Origin: Lentisphaerota bacterium
GTDB lineage: Bacteria; Verrucomicrobiota; Lentisphaeria; Victivallales; Victivallaceae
Reading direction: 5' to 3'
Assembly: GCA_015061815.1 (NCBI GenBank)
Contig: SUVW01000012.1
Span: 1 to 64,000 of the forward strand
Length of the DNA stretch: 64,000 bases
The number at the start of each line of letters is the position of its first letter. Positions within the stretch are counted from its first letter, which is position 1. The notes beneath the pieces are model-generated. The model ran no database searches. It was not told where the DNA came from and worked only from the letters and a program-made list of their open reading frames with translations. A program made the translations under genes and the position numbers. Below, one piece after another: positions 1 to 8,606 of this stretch.

Positions 1-33
1 TTGGATGATGGTGGCGACGTATGTTTGCAAACA

Positions 34-339
34 AACGTGGTGAGTGCAGTCGTGGTTGGTGGATCGACCGTAACGGACAAAACGGACAAAACAGACAATA
101 ACGGACAGGGGTGGTCACACGTCTGCAGACAAACGCTCTGATCCATCTCGCGCCCAGCGAAGCGAAGGCGCGTTTACCGCAGCGGCACGTTTGCCGCCGA
201 GCGCAAGCGAGCCAACAAAATAGCCTGCAAATCAACGTGGTGAGTGCAGTCGTGGTTGGTGGATCGACCGAAACGGACAAAACGGACAATAACGGACAAT
301 AACGGACAATGGGTGGTCACACGTCTGCAGACAAACGCT
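34..339. repeat. two long direct repeats with exactly 200-base offset
   Basis: Bases 34-136 and 234-339 are near-identical copies. Each begins aacgtggtgagtgcagtcg, passes through a run of 9-10-base units of the type acggacaaa, and ends gtctgcagacaaacgct. The copies differ mainly in the number and exact bases of the acggacaaa units, as expected for slippage in a small tandem array. The role is unknown. Confidence 0.85.
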
Positions 340-478
340 TGCAGTCTGCCGCCGCCGCCCCCTCGGAGATGGTGTGTCTGTAAAGTCTGTAAAGTCTGTC
401 ATGTCTGTTTTTGTCCGTAAAAGCGCATGCCAAATCGAGCGCAAGCGAGCCAACAAAAACAGCGGCACGTTTGCCGCC
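181..478. repeat. second repeat family and inverted cggaca-type array
   Basis: The segment agcggcacgtttgccgcc (181-198) recurs at 461-478, and gagcgcaagcgagccaacaa (199-218) recurs at about 436-455, so the two blocks appear in swapped order. Between them, bases 378-419 hold gtctgtaaa-type units that are the reverse complement of the acggacaaa/acagacaaa units upstream. The region is therefore a mosaic of direct and inverted short repeats. Confidence 0.7.
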
Positions 479-744
479 GTTTGCCGCCGGGCAGGTACAA
501 AATTTGTGTGTAAAATCAGCTTGAAGACAAACAACTTACATGCTTTTTTTTAATTAAAGAATGCCGAAATGACCACAGGGGAGTGTATATGAGAAAAATT
601 ACAAAAGCCGCTTGATAAAATTACAATACCATGATTTGTTTTTGATGTTGTTCCGGGATATATTACTAAAAGAAAAGGGCAATAACACCACTTTACAAGA
701 GCTGTTATTGCAAGGTAAAAAGTATTTCAAGAAAGGAAAAAAGC

Positions 745-1518
745 ATGAAAATCCAATCACTTCAGCCGGCTGAAGTGAAGCTTGAACGCTTCACTTTAAT
801 CGAACTTCTCGTTGTTATCGCCATCATCGCGATACTTGCCGCTATTCTGCTTCCTGCGCTCAATTCTGCCAGAGAGCGCGGCCGCGCCGCCAGTTGCATC
901 AACAATATGAAACAATTCGGCACACATTTTTTGACCTATGCGAATGATTATAATGATCACGCCGTTCCCAGCCGTAACGCCGCCAGTTCAACCAGAGGAA
1001 CAGCCGGTCAGGATCGTTGGGGATACCGAATTTCCAAATTGTATATGAATTGGGGCGGTGGAGATGCAGACATTCCTGCTGAATTCAACGGTCTTGCTTG
1101 TCAATCTATCAAACCTTGGTTTGGTCAAATTTCCGGGACCAATGGTTTTAACTATACTTACGCAGTGAATTATGCTGTCGGGGGGAATAACAGTAATCCA
1201 CAATGGGCAGATGGTTATGGGGTCAGCGGGGGGTGGAATGATCCTGTTGATCTTTCCCGCAAACTCACAAAAATCCCAGATGTCAGTGGAACAATGATGT
1301 TGATCGAAGCTCCTACAGAATATGCGCATACCTCGCATCTTAAAAACAGCAAAACCGGCGGAGCAGATAATTATGTGAAAAATCGGCATAATGGTTTTTG
1401 CAACCTGTTGATGACCGATGGGCATGTTGAAGCTGTAAAACTTCCTGAATACGATGGAGATGCTCCGAAACGTCCCGGTGGATTCTGGACGATCAACAGT
1501 GATGAATACACGCCCTGA
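745..1518 (+). CDS. pseudopilin-like protein, H-X9-DG type
   Basis: A 257-aa protein with a type IV prepilin N-terminus: a short basic leader, then [20 protein letters not shown], the hydrophobic helix whose Glu at +5 and Phe at +1 define prepilin peptidase cleavage and methylation. The C-terminal part contains H, nine residues, DG (in a segment ending MTDGHV), the signature of the pseudopilin-like families common in Planctomycetes and Lentisphaerae. It probably sits in the inner membrane or an extracellular pseudopilus; the substrate is unknown. The start is supported by gaaagg 9 bases upstream of ATG. The leader codons contain two overlapping inverted repeats (see 757-796). A close paralogue lies at 7826. 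Confidence 0.88.
   Translation: MKIQSLQPAEVKLERFTLIELLVVIAIIAILAAILLPALNSARERGRAASCINNMKQFGTHFLTYANDYNDHAVPSRNAASSTRGTAGQDRWGYRISKLYMNWGGGDADIPAEFNGLACQSIKPWFGQISGTNGFNYTYAVNYAVGGNNSNPQWADGYGVSGGWNDPVDLSRKLTKIPDVSGTMMLIEAPTEYAHTSHLKNSKTGGADNYVKNRHNGFCNLLMTDGHVEAVKLPEYDGDAPKRPGGFWTINSDEYTP
757..796 (+). repeat. two overlapping inverted repeats inside the pseudopilin leader
   Basis: Bases 757-778 form a perfect 22-base palindrome centred between 767 and 768. Bases 773-781 (aagtgaagc) pair with 788-796 (gcttcactt) around a 6-base loop. The two structures share bases 773-778, so the middle arm can pair either upstream or downstream but not both. The last arm is the codons for Phe-Thr-Leu of the conserved FTLIEL motif. 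Confidence 0.85.
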
Positions 1519-1575
1519 CCGGACGCATAACATCTATTTGATTTGACAATTCTCTCTACGCAGTAAAGGAACGAA

Positions 1576-3342
1576 ATGGAAAACTGGATGAATTTTGGGA
1601 TTATCGCTTTTTATATGGCGGTGGTCATCGGAGTGGGATTTTTATTCAACAGTAAAAAGGAGACCACAGAAAACTACCTGCTAGGCGGGCGCGGTATGAA
1701 TTATATCGCCATCGGATTGTCCATGATGATGACGCTTTTGAGTTCGATATCGCTGGTACAGGTCCCCGGAGAAATTTTCAATAACGGCTGGACGTTGTAT
1801 TCTCTGGCAGTATTGAATATCATCACCGTGCCGTTGTGGTACAAGCTTTTCATTCCGTTCTACTTCAAACTTCGTACATTTACCCCGTACTCTTATCTGG
1901 AGCTGCGGTATGATTCCACCGTACGCACCACTGTCGCCGTATGCAGCTTCTACGCCAGGACCATGTACCTGGGGATGGTGTTGTATACGACCAGTAAAAT
2001 CTTCGAAGGTGCGTACGGCTGGCCCAGCTGGGTAACGATCATATTGGTCGGTGTTGTCGGAGCTGTTTATACCGTTCTCGGTGGGATGAAAGCAGTTGTC
2101 TGGACCGATGTGATCCAGTTTTTTGTACTGGTTTTCGGTTTGATCATGATCCTGATCATTCTCAATAATAATCTGGACGGCGGCATTTTCGGCGGTATTT
2201 CTTATGCCTGGACTCACGGCCGGGGCGCGCCGCAGTATGCCGTAGAAGAATTTTATCATCTCAAACCATATATCCGGCTCTGTTTCTGGCTGCTGCTTTA
2301 CGATGCCATTTTCGGTGGTATCAGTTCTGTATCCAGCGATCAGCTCAATGTCCAGCGGATATTGGCGACCAAAGATTGGAAAACCGGTTTGAAGTCGCAG
2401 TGGATTGCCACCGTGTCAGGCCTTTTATCAACCGTTGTTCTCTATGTGATCGGCTGGTCGATATACGCCTATTATGCTGAAAATCCCGATCCGCAGGTAA
2501 CAGCCGGAGATTTAGCGTTTTTCCACTTCATTGCCACCAAAATGCCGGTCCCGATCCCCGGAATTTTTATGGCGGCAATGCTCGCGGCGATCATGAGTAC
2601 GCTGGACAGCGGCATGAATTCAATGGCCACCGTCTGGTTGAAAGAGTTCCACAGCCGCTTCATCAATAAAAATATGAGTGCTGAAAAGGAGATCAAAGTA
2701 GCTAAAATCGCTACGCTTGTCATCGGTGTTTTTGCAGTGGTGCTGGCTCTGGCATTGGATTTTTCCGGCAAGTGGCTGCGCCAGTCGGTCGCAGAGGTCG
2801 GCACTTTGTTCAATCTGCTTGGAGCTATAACTCTGCCGGCATTTCTTTTTGCCGCACTTTCCAAACGTGCCAATGCGCTGCTGATATGGAGTTACACCTT
2901 TTTTGCTTTCGGAGAAAGTGTTCTGCAGGCTTTCTGGTACGCCAGTTCCCGCAGTTCTTATCAGGCGTGGGTGGAAAATCCATCTGCGGGTTTCGGTTGG
3001 GCGGGCAGATTGCCATACTCTTATGCGGTAATTGCCTTTATTATCGGTGTATTGTTCATCCTCCCCTTTATCATTAAGGCCTCCCGGAAATTTACCATTT
3101 CCAAAATCACCTACTTTGCCGGTTTGATTGTAATGGGAGTAATGTTCAGACTGCTGATTTGGGCTATTTACAGTAATGCGTGTATTACAAATGTTCCCAA
3201 AGAGTGCAGTTTTGCTTTCAATCTGCCTTTCTCATTTCTGATAACTTTTGTCATACTCTGGTTCTGCCCGGTACAGCCGGAGAAAAAGTGGAAAGGGTTG
3301 ACTTTTAAGAGCGCGGGAGAAGATATCATCGCGGACAAATGA
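1576..3342 (+). CDS. sodium:solute symporter (SSS family)
   Basis: A 588-aa polytopic membrane protein of the SSS (SLC5-like) family, with about 13 hydrophobic helices. The N-terminal region holds the family pattern around NYLLGGRGMN and the small-residue helix that follows. The C-terminal half has AAIMSTLDSGMNSMATV, the conserved Ser/Thr-rich helix near the sodium site. It should couple sodium entry to uptake of a sugar or related solute; the exact substrate cannot be read from sequence. Start chosen at ATG after aaagga. It is followed by an AraC regulator and glycosidase-like genes on the same strand, suggesting uptake of the released sugar. A second SSS protein is at 40216. Confidence 0.92.
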   Translation: MENWMNFGIIAFYMAVVIGVGFLFNSKKETTENYLLGGRGMNYIAIGLSMMMTLLSSISLVQVPGEIFNNGWTLYSLAVLNIITVPLWYKLFIPFYFKLRTFTPYSYLELRYDSTVRTTVAVCSFYARTMYLGMVLYTTSKIFEGAYGWPSWVTIILVGVVGAVYTVLGGMKAVVWTDVIQFFVLVFGLIMILIILNNNLDGGIFGGISYAWTHGRGAPQYAVEEFYHLKPYIRLCFWLLLYDAIFGGISSVSSDQLNVQRILATKDWKTGLKSQWIATVSGLLSTVVLYVIGWSIYAYYAENPDPQVTAGDLAFFHFIATKMPVPIPGIFMAAMLAAIMSTLDSGMNSMATVWLKEFHSRFINKNMSAEKEIKVAKIATLVIGVFAVVLALALDFSGKWLRQSVAEVGTLFNLLGAITLPAFLFAALSKRANALLIWSYTFFAFGESVLQAFWYASSRSSYQAWVENPSAGFGWAGRLPYSYAVIAFIIGVLFILPFIIKASRKFTISKITYFAGLIVMGVMFRLLIWAIYSNACITNVPKECSFAFNLPFSFLITFVILWFCPVQPEKKWKGLTFKSAGEDIIADK

Positions 3343-3389
3343 TCAGTGATCATCCGGGAAGTGAATTTTGTTGAAAAACGAGGTGAGCA

Positions 3390-4289
3390 ATGGCCAATAA
3401 TCTGTCACAGCTGTCTGATTCAGAGTATATCAAGTTGATGTTGCACCGGCTGAATCATCTGCGTTTTGTGGAACCGCTGCCGCTGATTTTTTTCAACGAA
3501 GAGGAACTTCCCGAGGCTTCCCACCGTCACAGTTATTACGAATTGCGGCTGTTGGCCAAAGAACCGGCATCTGATTTTATCCGGCTTGAAATAGCTCCGC
3601 CTGGGGTTATGCATCATTCCACGCCGATGGGATTTTACCGGGGATGCCGGATCGTTACGGTCAATGTCCGGGGGGATGTCAGGTCATACCGGGGAGATTC
3701 TGACGGTAATCCGGTCGGTTACATCAGTGATCCGGCAATCGGGAGATTTATACTCCGGCAGATCGAAATGATCCGCAGCGCGATCGATGAGAATCTGCCG
3801 GGGGAGCTGCTGCGGGAGCTGTTCGGAACCCTGGTGTCATTGCTGATGCTGGCATTCCGGAAGTTCCGGCGATATGAAAATCAGTTCCGCAATGACAGCA
3901 GTTCCGCACAGTTGGCGATAGATTACATCCATATAAATTATTCCCGCTCCGATCTGTCGGTGTCGGATGTTGCCGCAGCGGCCGGAGTTAGTACGACCTA
4001 TCTGCCGCAGCTTTTCCGCAGCGTATTTGATATGACGGTACGGCAGATGATCGTTAAAGTCCGGTTGCGGCGGGCGTGTGAATTGCTGGCATTCGGGGAA
4101 CTCTCGATCCGGGAAATTTCTATGCTTTGCGGTTGGAATGATCACAGTTTTTTCTCCAATACTTTCCGTAAGCATTTCCAAATGACTCCGGCGCAATATG
4201 CAAAAAAATATCATCATGGACATATCCGTAATTTAAATAAATTCAAAGAAGACCTTGATGTTTTATTGTCGGAAAATATAGTGCTTTAG
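3390..4289 (+). CDS. AraC-family transcriptional regulator
   Basis: A 299-aa protein. Residues about 20-110 resemble a cupin-type sensor (a HRHSYYELRLL segment like the His-rich cupin motif). Residues about 180-285 are a typical AraC double helix-turn-helix, with VSDVAAAAGVSTTYLPQLFR for the first helix pair and IREISMLCGWNDHSFFSNTFRKHFQMTPAQY for the second, including the usual F-x-F-x-K-x-F-x-x-x-P ending. gaggtg lies just upstream of ATG. It lies 47 bases after the symporter gene and 244 bases before a secreted glycosidase-like gene whose upstream region contains palindromes, so a local sugar-responsive role is likely but inferred. Confidence 0.92.
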   Translation: MANNLSQLSDSEYIKLMLHRLNHLRFVEPLPLIFFNEEELPEASHRHSYYELRLLAKEPASDFIRLEIAPPGVMHHSTPMGFYRGCRIVTVNVRGDVRSYRGDSDGNPVGYISDPAIGRFILRQIEMIRSAIDENLPGELLRELFGTLVSLLMLAFRKFRRYENQFRNDSSSAQLAIDYIHINYSRSDLSVSDVAAAAGVSTTYLPQLFRSVFDMTVRQMIVKVRLRRACELLAFGELSIREISMLCGWNDHSFFSNTFRKHFQMTPAQYAKKYHHGHIRNLNKFKEDLDVLLSENIVL

Positions 4290-4323
4290 AAGCAACTGTC
4301 CGGTTTTTACGTTGATATTTTTT

Positions 4324-4361
4324 ATTGAAAAACATTCACAGAAAAATTATAATTTTTCAAT
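4324..4361 (+). promoter_or_regulatory. promoter with overlapping palindromes
   Basis: TTGAAA (4325-4330), 17 bases, TATAAT (4348-4353) is a near-consensus promoter for the gene at 4534. The -10 box lies inside a perfect 18-base palindrome (4341-4358), and an outer pair attgaaaaa (4324-4332) / tttttcaat (4353-4361) brackets both boxes. This is where a repressor or the adjacent AraC regulator could bind. Confidence 0.65.
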
Positions 4362-4383
4362 AGCGGCGTTTATAAATCACTAT

Positions 4384-4412
4384 TTGATGGAGATAATTTA
4401 TTATGATATATT
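4384..4412 (+). promoter_or_regulatory. second tandem promoter upstream of the glycosidase gene
   Basis: TTGATG (4384-4389), 17 bases, TATATT (4407-4412). It is 59 bases downstream of the first promoter and faces the same way. The leader to ATG 4534 is about 115 bases. It contains a strong aaaggaggat (about 4458-4467) with no start codon at normal spacing, flanked by agcgg/ccgct, so it may be held in a hairpin. Confidence 0.5.
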
Positions 4413-4533
4413 ATCATCGCAGGCAACAGTTGTGATTTTATTTTCTGTGAAGCGGCGAAAGGAGGATAGAGCTTTTACATATCCGCTGCAAAGTCTGTGA
4501 TACAAATTCAGAAAAAGTAAGAAAGGTGAGAAA

Positions 4534-6348
4534 ATGCGTAAATTTTTGTTAACAACTTTTATAGCCGGTTCAGCGGTTTTATCTGCCGCTCCAACAAATA
4601 ACCTGGTCAATGTCAGCTGGGGAGATGCCATCGTTGTGGCTAAAGGGGTCAATCGTTTAGATTCTCCGGAAAGTATAAAAACCGCTTTGAAATATTGGCA
4701 GGAAAAGCATGAAGTCCAAACCATTTTGTGGCGTATCGGAACGGATTATATCGTGCGCTATTATGAAATGCGTGCGCCCAGTCCGTTCTATGAAAAATGG
4801 AATAAATTGGTCATAAATCTCTACAGCAAATTCAATGCTCCGGCTGTAGTACGGAAATTCACCAGAGAAAATGGTCAGAAGTTGATGCTCTATGCCACAT
4901 TCAACGATCACGGCGCACCGACCAGTGTGAAATTCGGTGGTTATGTAGACTTTCCCTGGCAGGATAAAATGACCATCGCCCATCCTGAATATCAGGAACG
5001 CGATCTGGCCGGTAATTATCACTATGGTGTGCTTGATCTCTCCAATCCTGCCGCCAGAAAAATCATGGTTGAACGTTTGGCGGGGTTCGTAAAGGAGTTC
5101 GATGCCGACGGTCTTTATCTCTGTTCCCGTACCCACAGTAAACCGGCAGATCATGCCGACCAGTTCGGTTTCGGCCCGCATGTGGTCAAAGAGTATCAGA
5201 AGCGTTACGGCATTGATATTACCAAAGATAAACGCTTCGACTGGCGCGCGCCGGAATATGCTCCCAAAAGTCAGGAAGTGGAAAACTGGCGCAAACTTCG
5301 CGGTGAATATCTTGTGCAGTTTACCAAAGAACTCAAAGAAGCCATGCCCGGCAGACTTCTCTACATTGCCCTGCCGCGCGGCGGATATTATGAAGCTCCG
5401 TACGGCAATATGGTGCTGGATTACAACTCAATGATCACCAATAAATACATTGATGGGCTGGTATTGAATGTTATTTCCGGGCGCTACCTCTACGGCTATG
5501 ACAAAGTCAAGCACGCCGATCGAGGTTATCTCTGCAGTACCGATGACAACTATAATATGCCCGGTGCAATGGAGAGCATCCACAAGCTTTCACCTCTTTG
5601 CAAAAAGAATGGGGTCGCTCTCTTTTTCAGTGGTATTTCCGATGCCCGGCTCCGCAAAGATGATTCCATGCGCCGCGTACTTGACGGTGTGAGTATCAGC
5701 ATGCCGACTGTTATTGCCAATGTGCGGGTCAAAGATTCAGCGGAAATGTGTTCCGGAGCTTTGAGCGTGGATGGCTGGTTCAATATCCCGGAAAATCAGG
5801 GGCAGACCCGGGCTCCGCGTCTGATAAGTAAATATGCTCACGCCGACAGCAGTGAACGCGGCTGGGAACTGTATATTGAAAAAGGCAAACTCATTTTCCG
5901 TGTTTATGTCAAGTGGGGCGATAAAAAGGAAAAAGATTACTACGTTGTATCCAATGAACCGATCAAATTCAATCAGTGGATACACTGCGCCGGAGTCTAT
6001 GATCCGGCCAACGCGACCATCTCGGTATATATCAATGGCAAATCCGCCGGAAGTAAAAAACTTCCAGCCGGAACCCGCCTCAACCGCAATCCGTCGGTCA
6101 ACGCCTGTATCGGCAGTTATCCCGGATACGTTTCCCAGGAGTTGACCGCGCATGTCGATAATGTCCGTATTTCCAAACGGGTGATCGACTTCGCTTCCGG
6201 CATTCCGGAAGGAAAAGATGCTGATACTCTGGTTTTTCTCACTTTTGACGGGAATGATTATTTTGCTCCGGGACAGGAAGTTATTGATATGAATAAGGCG
6301 AAAACAGTCGATGGTAAATTCGGTAAAGCGTTGAGTGTCGGCTGGTAA
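4534..6348 (+). CDS. secreted glycosidase-like protein with C-terminal LamG-type lectin domain
   Basis: A 604-aa protein with a signal peptide (MRKFLLTTFIAGSAVLSA, cut near residue 18-20). Residues about 40-400 look like a TIM-barrel glycoside-hydrolase-like fold: strands ending in DGLYLCSR, a row of conserved aromatic and acidic residues, and a VKEYQKRYGID segment typical of GHL10-like families. Residues about 405-590 form a concanavalin A/LamG-like jelly roll (SVDGWFNIPE, WELYIEKGKLIFRV, WIHCAGVYDP, YINGK). Substrate and catalytic residues are not certain. The start has aaggtgag 5 bases upstream. It is transcribed with the GH20-like gene at 6368. Confidence 0.75.
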   Translation: MRKFLLTTFIAGSAVLSAAPTNNLVNVSWGDAIVVAKGVNRLDSPESIKTALKYWQEKHEVQTILWRIGTDYIVRYYEMRAPSPFYEKWNKLVINLYSKFNAPAVVRKFTRENGQKLMLYATFNDHGAPTSVKFGGYVDFPWQDKMTIAHPEYQERDLAGNYHYGVLDLSNPAARKIMVERLAGFVKEFDADGLYLCSRTHSKPADHADQFGFGPHVVKEYQKRYGIDITKDKRFDWRAPEYAPKSQEVENWRKLRGEYLVQFTKELKEAMPGRLLYIALPRGGYYEAPYGNMVLDYNSMITNKYIDGLVLNVISGRYLYGYDKVKHADRGYLCSTDDNYNMPGAMESIHKLSPLCKKNGVALFFSGISDARLRKDDSMRRVLDGVSISMPTVIANVRVKDSAEMCSGALSVDGWFNIPENQGQTRAPRLISKYAHADSSERGWELYIEKGKLIFRVYVKWGDKKEKDYYVVSNEPIKFNQWIHCAGVYDPANATISVYINGKSAGSKKLPAGTRLNRNPSVNACIGSYPGYVSQELTAHVDNVRISKRVIDFASGIPEGKDADTLVFLTFDGNDYFAPGQEVIDMNKAKTVDGKFGKALSVGW

Positions 6349-6367
6349 CAGAGATAGAGGGATATTT

Positions 6368-7387
6368 ATGTATAAAGCTTTTTTGATTCATTTAGCCACT
6401 AATATGTGGACGGATCGTCCGGAAAACCAGCTGCCGCATGTGGATATCAATTCGTGGCGGGAAGGATTGCCCTATACCTGGGAGAAACTTTATCAGCTTC
6501 TCGGGTATCATAATCAGGCAGGTTTTCACGATGACCTTTTCTGCGATGACGGGGTGTGGGAAAGAATTACCCGCAGTTTTGCGGAAAAAGGCGGTAATAT
6601 GCTGGTCATTGATGTCGGCGATGCCGTGAAATTCAAAAGCCATCCGGAAATTTCCCTGCCTCATGCCTGGAGTGTGGAAAAGTTGAAAAAAGAGTTGGCC
6701 CGCTGCCGTGAACTCGGTTTGCAGGTCGTGCCGAAATTGAATTTTTCCACCTGTCACGATGCCTGGCTGAAAGATTATCACCGGCAGGTGTCAACTCCGG
6801 TTTATTACCGTGTTTGTGCCGATCTGATCGCTGAAACAGCTGAAATTTTTGATTCTCCGGCGATTTTTCACATCGGCATGGATGAAGAAGCTGCGCATAT
6901 GCAGGCAACTCATTCCATAAGTATCGTCCGGCAGGGCGATCTCTGGTGGCACGATCTCAACTTCTTCTGTGATGAGGTCCGTAAAGCCGGGGCCCGCCCC
7001 TGTATGTGGTCGGATAAGCTGTGGGATATGGATGATCCGGCTGAATTCAGCCGCAATGTACCTAAAGATGTTATTCAGAACAACTGGTATTACCGCTGGG
7101 TGGAGGAACCAATGGCGCAGAAAGGGGATTCGGAAACTCTCGCTTTTTTCCGCAGAGGTATCAAGGCATTTTGCCAGTTGGATGAAATGGGGTACGATCA
7201 GTTGCCTTGCGGAAGCAACTGGGCATACGACGGCAATATCCGGCTGATCGTGGATTTCTGTAAAAAGAATTTGAAACGTAAACCGCTGGGATATATGACC
7301 GCCCCCTGGCTTTTTACCATGCCGGAGGCTGAATGTGTACTGCAGGATGCAGTAGAACAATTCTGCCGGGAAATACCTGAAATGTAA
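6368..7387 (+). CDS. GH20-like (beta-hexosaminidase-type) protein
   Basis: A 339-aa protein without a signal peptide. The barrel contains HIGMDEE with Asp172-Glu173, matching the catalytic Asp-Glu pair of GH20 hexosaminidases in the H-x-G-x-D-E context. It lacks the usual N-terminal GH20 alpha/beta domain and is shorter than typical enzymes, so the activity (possibly exo-N-acetylhexosaminidase or a relative) is inferred. I chose ATG 6368 rather than the upstream GTG-type start because it lies after agagataggg-like purine-rich sequence and begins the conserved region; it follows the previous stop by 19 bases. Probably cytoplasmic, acting on imported sugars. Confidence 0.72.
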   Translation: MYKAFLIHLATNMWTDRPENQLPHVDINSWREGLPYTWEKLYQLLGYHNQAGFHDDLFCDDGVWERITRSFAEKGGNMLVIDVGDAVKFKSHPEISLPHAWSVEKLKKELARCRELGLQVVPKLNFSTCHDAWLKDYHRQVSTPVYYRVCADLIAETAEIFDSPAIFHIGMDEEAAHMQATHSISIVRQGDLWWHDLNFFCDEVRKAGARPCMWSDKLWDMDDPAEFSRNVPKDVIQNNWYYRWVEEPMAQKGDSETLAFFRRGIKAFCQLDEMGYDQLPCGSNWAYDGNIRLIVDFCKKNLKRKPLGYMTAPWLFTMPEAECVLQDAVEQFCREIPEM

Positions 7388-7582
7388 AATTATTCCGGCA
7401 AAAGTTTTTGAAAAATGTACAGCGGCGGCAACGCCGGAGGATGTGACGCGGATTCTGGAGGCTAAAGATCGTACCGAAGCTCCGGAAACAGCTCCCGGCA
7501 ACGGGTGGTTTCTGATGAAGGTGTTTTATTCGGAAGAAGAACGGGACAACTATAAATTTCCCGGACTGCCATTTTTGCTGTG
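7356..7582 (+). pseudogene. possible C-terminal gene remnant
   Basis: An open frame without a usable start runs from 7356 to TGA at 7580-7582, overlapping the end of the GH20-like gene in another frame. It reads as ordinary protein at its end (a segment such as FYSEEERDNYKFPGLPFLL) with coding-like codon choice, but nothing upstream in this frame continues it. It could be the tail of a decayed gene or part of a frameshifted longer neighbour. No family was recognised. Confidence 0.3.
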
Positions 7583-7617
7583 ATGATTCCCCGATAACTT
7601 ATCCGCAAAAATAATTG

Positions 7618-7659
7618 AAATGATACCATAGAACCGGCATGTGTTCTATGGTATCATTT
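7618..7659. repeat. perfect 17-bp-arm inverted repeat
   Basis: Arm aaatgataccatagaac (7618-7634) pairs perfectly with 7643-7659 around an 8-base loop cggcatgt. The stem is AT-rich and is followed only by a short tttta, so it may be a weak bidirectional terminator for the 4534-7387 unit or a protein-binding site. A TATAAT (7745-7750) further on may belong to the promoter of the next gene, but no good -35 box is visible. Confidence 0.8.
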
Positions 7660-7825
7660 TATCCGGAGATATGTTTTTTGCCGGAATGACAGTGTATGAT
7701 GCGAAATGATAGTGGCGGAATTTTTATTTCAGGCATTCCCGGTGTATAATAAATATGAAATGATCTACTCTGGAGTCATTGTCGGATCAATCAATACAGG
7801 ATGAAAAAAACAGAAAGGAAAAATT

Positions 7826-8584
7826 ATGGCAAATTTGTTTACTCCGGGAAATGTAAAATACTCTGCTGATATCAGCAGAGTAAAGCACTGCTTTACTCTT
7901 ATTGAATTACTTGTTGTCATTGCCATTATCGCCATTTTGGCAGCAATTTTACTGCCGGCATTAAATTCCGCCCGGGAACGCGGCCGGGCGGCAAGTTGTA
8001 TCAACAACTTGAAACAGTGTATTGGAGCATCGTTGCAGTATGCTGATGATTTTAACGGATATTTGAGAAACAGGCAAACTGCCAACGGCGCAATTGTTTC
8101 CGCTGATTACTCCTGGCGCGGCAGAATGCTGAACGGTCAATATCTGGTCGATGAGGTGGTACGTTGTCCGAAATTTCCGGCAAAAAATCTCGACGAACAG
8201 GTATATGATGCCTACGCAATGTTTTTTCACATGCAGGATGGCAATGCCTGGTACAACAGCAAAAAAGAGGAACACGGCGCATATGATGCATCTGTCGGAA
8301 TGGATATTTATTTTGTATTGAAAAAGATGAAATCTCCATCGCAGATATTTGCTCACTTTGACAGTCGGAGAGTGACCTCCACCAACAGTGCTACATTACG
8401 TTGTATCCCTCTTATCAGTCCGGTGTCATTTACATCTGCCCAGAGCAATAAAGGTGCGATCGCTTTGAATCACGGAGTATGTAATATCGCATTTTTTGAC
8501 GGTCATGTGGACAGCATGTCAGATGGTGAACTGGCTGATGAAAAAATTACCGCGATCATTAACAGTGACGGTTTGCCGATGTGA
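7826..8584 (+). CDS. pseudopilin-like protein, H-X8-DG type
   Basis: A 252-aa paralogue of the protein at 745. A 23-residue leader is followed by [20 protein letters not shown] and then [19 protein letters not shown], identical to the first protein through this stretch. The remainder diverges except for the C-terminal [16 protein letters not shown], here with eight residues between His and DG. It carries the prepilin cleavage site and a single membrane helix. gaaagg lies 9-10 bases before ATG. It is directly followed by a large secreted glycosidase, the same pairing of pseudopilin and carbohydrate enzyme seen in this region; function unknown. Confidence 0.88.
   Translation: MANLFTPGNVKYSADISRVKHCFTLIELLVVIAIIAILAAILLPALNSARERGRAASCINNLKQCIGASLQYADDFNGYLRNRQTANGAIVSADYSWRGRMLNGQYLVDEVVRCPKFPAKNLDEQVYDAYAMFFHMQDGNAWYNSKKEEHGAYDASVGMDIYFVLKKMKSPSQIFAHFDSRRVTSTNSATLRCIPLISPVSFTSAQSNKGAIALNHGVCNIAFFDGHVDSMSDGELADEKITAIINSDGLPM
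7859..7899 (+). repeat. two overlapping inverted repeats inside the second pseudopilin leader
   Basis: Bases 7859-7882 form a perfect 24-base palindrome (arms tactctgctgat and atcagcagagta). Bases 7877-7887 (agagtaaagca) pair with 7889-7899 (tgctttactct). The arms share 7877-7882. The arrangement matches that at 757-796 although the sequence differs, and again the last arm encodes Phe-Thr-Leu. Confidence 0.9.
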
Positions 8585-8606
8585 TGCCGGATTTCAGGGT
8601 GTGATT

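Larger units (their letters stand above)
1..744. other. gene-free, repeat-rich intergenic region
   Basis: I see no convincing gene in this stretch. The first 540 bases are built from short repeated units (listed separately), and the open frames there are low-complexity products of those repeats, rich in Thr, Asp, Lys and Asn. Bases 540-744 are AT-rich and serve as the upstream region of the first pseudopilin gene. A possible promoter is TTGTTT (636-641), 17 bases, TATATT (659-664); its -35 match is poor. Confidence 0.7.

Noticed and set aside
34-339. Possible CRISPR array
   Set aside because: Only two long repeats at a 200-base offset, with variable short internal units; no regular short repeats and spacers, no cas genes.
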